A DNA stretch of 64,000 bases, from the NCBI GenBank assembly GCA_963170055.1, contig CAUJGJ010000179.1, forward strand, positions 1,222,101-1,286,100, written 5' to 3'. The DNA comes from Halisarca cf. caerulea. Its lineage: Eukaryota > Porifera > Demospongiae > Chondrillida > Halisarcidae. This document shows, in pieces, positions 57,960 through 64,000 of the stretch. The notes beneath the pieces are model-generated. The model saw only the letters and a list, made by a program, of their open reading frames with translations. It made no database searches and had not been told where the DNA came from. Positions within the stretch are counted from its first letter, which is position 1. Each line of letters opens with the position of its first letter. A program made the position numbers and the translations under genes.

Positions 57960-58450
57960 GATCCTGACCACATCGTTGACAGCCATATTGCCGTGACTAA
58001 CACAGTCAATGACTAAAGTAGCATGAAAAGTCAGGTACCCCTTACATCATCATGGCAACAGATTTCAAGACCACATCGTACGTACATTGTCATGACAACA
58101 AAAATGATGACATGGTCGATGAGCACATTGTCATGACAACACCATCAATAACTTTGTTGGCATGACAACACCATCAATGACTCAGTTGTTATAACAAAAC
58201 CATTCAAGACTACATTGGTACGGCAAACCATCAATGACTACGTTGGCATGACAACACCATCAATGACTACATTGACATGACAACACCATCAATGACTCAG
58301 TTGTTATAGCAAAACCATTAAAGACTACATTGGTACGGCAAACCACCAATGACTATGTTGGCATGACAACACCATCAATGACTACGTTGGCATGACAACA
58401 CCATCAATGACTATGTTGGCATGACAACACCATCAATGACTGTGTTGCAG
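57960..58450. repeat. ~30-bp minisatellite, about 12 copies
   Basis: Unit CATGACAACACCATCAATGA plus CTACGTTGG, more degenerate at the left end. Confidence 0.9.
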
Positions 58451-58679
58451 GACCATGAAGTCGACAGCTACGCATATTATTACAGCCAGTTACACACTGA
58501 TAGCCATATCCTTTCTGATTACAAGTAGGCAATGTTTGTATGGCTTCATAGCGAGGCCGGTGCTACACCAAACACGGGAACTTTCAATGTTTTGTCCTTC
58601 TCAGCTGATGGCTTCTGGAATATGCAACACATCATCAAACACACTTCCCGTCAAGGTATTTTCAGTTATTTAAATATGC

Positions 58680-58982
<303 letters not shown>

Positions 58983-59074
58983 GTATATTTAATCAAACTT
59001 AAGAAAGTGTAAACCAATAGTATATCACATGGGAATCTATTTTCACATAACTTATCGTTTCTCTCTCCATGCAA

Positions 59075-59391
59075 TTAGGTGTACTCAGCCAACAGTGCAA
59101 TCAAAGGCATATGGTTATGCGGTCCACCAAAGGTAAACAATGCAGCTGATTAATGTACACGGTCAACTTGTTGTACTCAAATGTCACAGCTCTTACTGTT
59201 CACGTGCATGGTCTATCGGCACACATGGAACATGATCAAGACTAACCACCTGATGAAAACCACTGCAAACATACAAGTGCTCCTTTGCACCTGATATACA
59301 ACACAATGCACATACATACAATACAGGAAGAGCGTACCAGGAACACTACAAGTGTACACATTGCATGGCTGACCTATTGAAAGTCAGTATC

Positions 59392-59442
<51 letters not shown>

Positions 59443-61770
59443 ACATGCATGCATGCATGTTCATGTAGTGTAGCACACATGAATACACTGCAATTGAACA
59501 TAATGCTGAACATCAATAGTACCATGGTCATACCTTCTCTTGTATCAAGGGGATCTGTCTGACTGGAGACGCTTCTAAACACTGGTGTCTGCAAAATGTC
59601 CCTTTTAACCTCATGACCACGTGGAGAAGTCAGTCTAGAAATCTCGGGAAAAGGCTTAATAGGTGTCTGCTTTTGAATGACGGAAATGGACGGTCTATGT
59701 ATTGTATCCATGGTGACAACTGGTGGTATGTTCGTCATGGCAGCTGGGTTAAGCACTGTTACCGGCAACGGTCCTGTGAAACTGGGAATGAAAGTGGGTC
59801 TGGAACTGATGGTCATGGTGCCCTCCATATGCTGTGGGTTAAGGACCATAAGTTGAGAAGTTGGAGTCACTGATGGGATTAAGTGAGATTCGTTGGTTTG
59901 ATGGCTGATGTCACTGTCGTCTGAATGATCCCCTCCAGCAATGTTGCACTCTGTGTGATTGTCCTTCGATGCTCTGTTCACCAGTTCCTCTTGGTTTTTC
60001 TTGCGCCTACGATTGTGAATCCAATTCTGAAATAGAATACGGAAACATGTATACAGCAAACCCTGTCTCAAAGACCACTCACATATAAAGACCACCTGTC
60101 TATAGAAACCACGGTAGACTGGCTCATTGCCTACTTTAGCTGTACTGAAGCACCTCTGTACAAGGACCACCTGTCTACAGAGACCACAATTACTTGGTCC
60201 CTTGAGTGGTCGTTATAGACAGGTTTTACTGTATAATATGGTTTTAATATTTGTGCTGTTTAGACACAATATTGCACCACACACATACACAATGATGATG
60301 TGGTGATAGGAACATAAATGGAATATCTTAAGTATCACAAAACCACATCTGGTGTTATTGCCACGTGTAGAGACATCATTGGGAAAAGTTTGTTTGTGAG
60401 GAGCCTAACCACAGAACAAAACGACAATATTTACATGTTTGCTGTAGAATAAAGTGTAATTTCCTATAAAATCTTTGGGGTGTGGTAAATTGCACAAAAA
60501 CCTGTCAAAACTGTAAATGAAAACCCAACACTACGCGATGCATAAAATAATCACGTAAACAACTTTTTCCCACAATCTGGCTTTCACGAGAATGGGGCAA
60601 TCAATCGTATTAAATTAAATCAATTTGAAAATGAAATATAACAGCTCACAAACTCGGCAAGCCCTATCGCGGAGTATTAGACGATAATGGGGAAAATTAC
60701 ACAAATAAAATACATTTGAACATGCGGATCAACTCGTATTTTACAAACAAACATCGGAAGTTTGTCAAAATTTATCCAAGAATATTAAAATTATTATAAC
60801 ACATGGACTGGGGTGACTGGAACAAAATCTTACAGACTGCAGGACTTGCATAAAATCAAACTTGTACAAACTCTTTTGTGGACTAATTGTCACCATGTGT
60901 TTACTTATAAAATTAGACCAAAATAGTGTAAACAATAAACATTAGAGTTGTGAGAATCTTGTTAGCTATGTAAACATAATCTATTATGGAACAGGCAGAC
61001 AGGGGGGTTATCATGCATCATGCAGAGGTGACACTCACATGTATGATGTCCATTCTGAGTCCGGTCTCCTGCTGTGCTTGCTCTTGTAGGGTGCGTAGTT
61101 TCCGACTTGTGCTTTTCATACCTAACTGCCACAACCTCTCCAATGCTTCTCTTTGCACAGGAAGGATGACTGTCCTCGGAGCACTCTTCCCCTCTCCTAC
61201 CTTTCCCACTTTCTTCATCATGCTGTCTCTCCGATCAGCACCTTCATCAGACCCTCCCATCTGCCCTGTTGAGCTCAACATATTGTTGTATTCTGAAGTT
61301 CTATCTCCACCTTCTGCATCATCTCCATCTGAAAGTTTCAACCTTTTTGACTGGTGATGCTCCTCATCCTCGCTGCGCATTGAAGAAGGACTTCCGACCT
61401 CCACTGGCATTGGTATGATGCCAAGTGTGTCCTCTGCGTACGCGTTCTTGATGTCGAACTGGTGGTAGTGATGTGTGGAATCGTAGCCAACTTTTCCCGG
61501 GTGAGTTTGGTACTGGACGGGTCGCGGGGAACTGCCGGATTCGGAGCCGCTCGTGTACTCCTCCCGCCGCTCCTGTTGCTGCAGCGCAGCTAAATCCTTG
61601 TCCACTTTGGTGGTATGATTGTCTGAGGGCGCCGGGGATGTGCTACTTTCCCGCGATAGGGGGCTTACCTCCCTGCTACCTGGAGACTCCCCGGAGTGCC
61701 AAGGAGAGGACTTAATTTGGAAAGGAGGCCTGCTCTTTCGTCTGCTCACGTAAAGCTGCTCACTTGCCAT
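59075..61770 (-). CDS. divergent TALE-length homeodomain protein
   Basis: Three in-phase exons: complement(61039-61770, 59534-60026, 59075-59145), 431 aa, donors GTGAGT and GTATGA, last exon ending TAA. The homeodomain (about residues 196-260) spans the first intron. It starts RTVILPVQREALERLWQLGM and its recognition helix reads GLRMDIIHNWIHNRRRKKNQ. Asn51 and Arg53 (NRR) and Trp48 are present; position 49 is Ile instead of Phe. The spacing from the ILP proline to Trp48 is 42 residues, as in TALE proteins such as Meis, and ILPxQ, R, W and the final NW also match TALE. The PYP loop that defines TALE is absent. The N-terminal 195 residues are Ser/Pro/acidic and low complexity, and the C-terminal part is Thr/Pro-rich. 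Presumably a nuclear transcription factor; I cannot assign an orthologue. Confidence 0.82.
60052..60233. mobile_element. ACCACCTGT-family foldback element (182 bp)
   Basis: The left end TACAGCAAACCCTGTCT mirrors the right end AGACAGGTTTTACTGTA. Inside, AGACCACCTGTCTATAGAAA and AAGGACCACCTGTCTACAGA. It lies in the first intron of the homeobox gene, 26 bp upstream of the exon 2 acceptor, and is a good reference copy of the family. Confidence 0.9.
60240..61038. other. homeobox gene intron 1, AT-rich
   Basis: Unique AT-rich intron sequence; no array or exon-like frame seen. Confidence 0.5.
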
Positions 61771-61960
61771 GGCTGTGGTCTCTGTGTGTGACGAACTCGC
61801 TTCTTACTAAACTGAACTTGAAATGTATTAATATGTAATAATAATTAGATTCTAAATACCTCAGATGACTGCCGTGATGGTGGACGATGATAGAATGACG
61901 TCACACCCTGGTACGGTGATTCGCGGACGGGCAGACCGTTGAGTTGACTTCCTGAAGGAA
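61771..61960. promoter_or_regulatory. putative bidirectional promoter, homeobox gene/ANKRD40
   Basis: The two start codons are divergent and 190 bp apart, with no TATA box seen. Both 5' UTRs must fit in this interval. Inferred from spacing. Confidence 0.5.
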
Positions 61961-62079
61961 ATGGAAGATTTTAACGAAGCCCTGAGAGAAGCGGCTTGTC
62001 TTGGAGACTACAACACCCTGAATCGGCTCCTTGAAAACGAGAAGGTTGGCGTGAACTCGAAAAACAAAGTAAACGGATG
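61961..62079 (+). CDS. ANKRD40: ankyrin repeat domain protein 40 homologue, first exon (partial)
   Basis: The exon runs from ATG to a GTGAGA donor (62080), phase 2, encoding MEDFNEALREAACLGDYNTL and continuing NRLLENEKVGVNSKNKVNGW. Human ANKRD40 begins very similarly (RLREAAALGDIREVQKLVES followed by GVDVNSQNEVNGW), the first ankyrin repeat, with the same split at the tryptophan codon plausible. The rest of the gene should lie beyond 64000; no second exon was found in 62080-64000. The family's characteristic C-terminal domain is instead encoded on the opposite strand at 54681-54955. Confidence 0.85.
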
Positions 62080-62244
62080 GTGAGACCGCGTTAAATGTCG
62101 ATCTCATGCCTGACAACCTCACCATATTGATCCCATGAGCAAAAATGATGAGTATGCGAACACGTGCAGCTAAATTGATATTTGTATTGTGGGATTATGA
62201 TGTCGAAACCTCCTCCGGTTATTTCTGATGATTGTTCATCACTC

Positions 62245-62246
62245 TT

Positions 62247-62339
<93 letters not shown>

Positions 62340-62353
62340 GTGTGTGCGTGTGT

Positions 62354-62421
<68 letters not shown>
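62245..62421. repeat. (CT)n followed by (GT)n
   Basis: About 18 bp of CT then about 155 bp of GT with GTGCGT and GTAT breaks, then GCATGC- and CGCG-rich sequence to about 62540, in the ANKRD40 intron. Confidence 0.95.
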
Positions 62422-62689
62422 ATGTGCATGCATGTGTGCGTGCATGCGTGCGTGTGTATGTGCAAATGCATGTGGCGCGCGCGCGCGTGTGTGAGCATAT
62501 GTGTGCATGATGCACACACACACGCGCGTGTGTGTGTATGCGCATGCATTTTCACAGGGGACAAAGAAGACTGCCTCAAAGTGTTCTTTATTCAGAGGTT
62601 CCACTGTAGCTGTTGTTTGAGGTATATTCAACACACACATCTAACAAGGTTACTGATAGTGTTATAGATGAGGGTCTAGCCACACAATA

Positions 62690-62840
62690 TGGTAAATGCC
62701 TGCCTATAGTGACCATTCAAGGGACCAAATCATTGTAGTCTTTGCAGACAGGGGGTCCTTGTACAGAGGTGCTTTGGTGTCACTGAAGTGGCCCACGATG
62801 CAGCCTACAGTGGTCACTATAGACAGGTGGTCTTTTTGTC
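62690..62840. mobile_element. ACCACCTGT-family foldback element
   Basis: It contains ATGCCTGCCTATAGTGACCA, AGGGACCAAATCATTG and CACTATAGACAGGTGGTC; the two ends are complementary. Confidence 0.75.
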
Positions 62841-62923
62841 AGGATTGAGCAAGATGTAGTTTCAGCAAACGCATTAACCTTTTGGAGTGTAATTGCTGTG
62901 ATATTTTTTGTGTTTCTCTCTCT

Positions 62924-62924
<1 letters not shown>

Positions 62925-62990
<66 letters not shown>
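62925..62990. repeat. (GT)n microsatellite
   Basis: About 65 bp of GT in the ANKRD40 intron. A further 60-80-bp tract lies at 63880-63960. Confidence 0.95.
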
Positions 62991-63202
62991 ACATGTGCAT
63001 ACATATGATGCTACCTGTGTATGGTGCTACATACTGTATGTCTATGTGGATTTGTGTTGTTGTGTGTACATGTGTGTATTGTTGTATGCACGTAAATTAC
63101 TCAAGGTTGTACATACTCAAATGCTAGGAGTTCAAAGATGTGTGCTGACTATATCAGTTTTTAGCTATTGCTTTCATTTGGACTTCCGGTGTGTAACTCG
63201 TC

Positions 63203-63203
<1 letters not shown>

Positions 63204-63248
<45 letters not shown>

Positions 63249-63300
63249 AAATAAATAAAAAAATAAAAATAAAAAAAAAATATATATATATACATATATT
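63204..63300. repeat. (TA)n and A-rich tract
   Basis: About 38 bp of TA followed by AAATAAAATAAATAAAA-type sequence and another short TA run. Confidence 0.95.
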
Positions 63301-63401
63301 CATATATGATATGGATTAGAAGCAAAGTCTTATAATAGAGAATTTATTTAATAGTAATAGAGAACTATGAATTTATGCAGGAAAGAGTTATTGGAATTAT
63401 T

Positions 63402-63437
63402 TTGAAAACAATTGCCAAATATGGCAATTGTTTTCAA
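63402..63437. repeat. perfect 16-bp-arm palindrome
   Basis: Arms TTGAAAACAATTGCCA and TGGCAATTGTTTTCAA around a 4-bp AATA centre. No surrounding gene explains it. Confidence 0.95.
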
Positions 63438-63734
63438 CACAATCGTCCAGTCACAATAAACAGTATGTTCAATGAATGTTCAGCTGTGCACTTACACTCC
63501 AATGCTTTGCAAGTGATTCGAGTGTGTGGAGCGGCAGCCCCCACAAGTTTTTAACTCGAATTACTTGTTCAGGTAAACAGTCAAGCCTATCTCCACACTA
63601 CCTCAAACATTTTGAGTGTTTTCATTTATCCAAAATTTGACCGTTGCAGTACATGGTTTTGTGTATTTGTTTACATTGGTGTTTGTATATTGTGCACACC
63701 TGACTGCCCCTTGCTGTGAATTTACACAACTGAA

Positions 63735-63856
63735 CCTACCCCTCCCGAAGTGAATCTTTGGAGCAAACAGTGCTGGTGATCTTGGTCTTTTCTTTACCCC
63801 TGCCAAAGTGAATCTTTGGAGCAAATAGTGCTGGTGATCTTGGTCTTTTCTTTACT
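63735..63856. repeat. ~68-bp tandem duplication
   Basis: Two copies of AAGTGAATCTTTGGAGCAAA plus CAGTGCTGGTGATCTTGGTC and TTTTCTTTAC. Confidence 0.9.
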
Positions 63857-63890
63857 ATTGTGAAGTGTGTGTGGAAATGTGTATGTGTGT

Positions 63891-63962
<72 letters not shown>

Positions 63963-64000
63963 ATTGTACACGTGCACATGCACACATCCTATCCCATCTA

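Noticed and set aside
58540..58650. Possible exon (either strand) between the ANKRD40-type exon and the homeobox gene
   Set aside because: Splice-like flanks exist on the plus strand (CATAG, CAAGGTATTT) and one minus frame is open, but no frame is recognisable and no phase link could be proved.

Overview
This is a metazoan nuclear window, not a bacterial one. Genes have GT-AG introns, many introns carry long (GT)n/(CA)n tracts and minisatellites, and the recognisable proteins (THOC1, RCHY1/Pirh2, RSL1D1, ANKRD40, a receptor tyrosine kinase and a homeodomain protein) are animal families. The mixture of an EGFR-like ectodomain with a lemur-type kinase, a death-domain-less THOC1 and a divergent TALE-length homeodomain fits an invertebrate, perhaps an early-branching marine one such as a sponge. 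The sequence alone does not decide the species. Exon models below were built by hand from splice signals, reading phase and remembered family sequences; no alignment was run.

Layout: (1) 766-2883 (+), the last three exons of an unidentified multi-pass membrane protein. (2) 4441-6496 (-), THOC1, 551 aa in 3 exons. (3) 7837-19162 (-), a 1161-aa receptor tyrosine kinase in 14 exons with signal peptide, Receptor-L domain, short Cys-rich segment, one TM helix, long juxtamembrane exon and an LMTK-like kinase. (4) 19430-25782 (+), RCHY1/Pirh2, 460 aa in 6 exons, divergent from the kinase gene and ending in the CaaX-like motif CSIM; a degenerate antisense LINE sits in its second intron. (5) 28765-50288 (+), RSL1D1, only 317 aa but spread over 21.5 kb because introns 2 and 3 (7.7 and 10.7 kb) are filled with minisatellites and foldback elements. 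(6) 54681-54955 (-), an exon encoding the C-terminal domain of an ANKRD40 family protein, perhaps preceded by a small exon at 56403-56452. (7) 59075-61770 (-), a divergent TALE-length homeodomain protein, 431 aa in 3 exons. (8) 61961-62079 (+), first exon of ANKRD40, head to head with the homeobox gene and running off the right edge.

Most of the DNA is repeats: pure and compound (GT)n tracts, more than a dozen minisatellites (13 to about 120 bp units), and dozens of short foldback (MITE-like) elements. Many elements share an end resembling TACAGTGAAACC and a matching GGTTTCACTGTA at the other end, although their interiors differ. Several minisatellites lie inside such elements, which suggests that internal tandem amplification of foldback elements is a main source of the arrays.

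The genes do not form one pathway. THOC1 (mRNA export) and RSL1D1 (nucleolar ribosome biogenesis) are housekeeping genes, RCHY1 is a ubiquitin ligase, and the kinase receptor and homeobox gene are signalling and transcription genes. Two divergent gene pairs (kinase/RCHY1 and homeobox/ANKRD40) probably share short bidirectional promoters.
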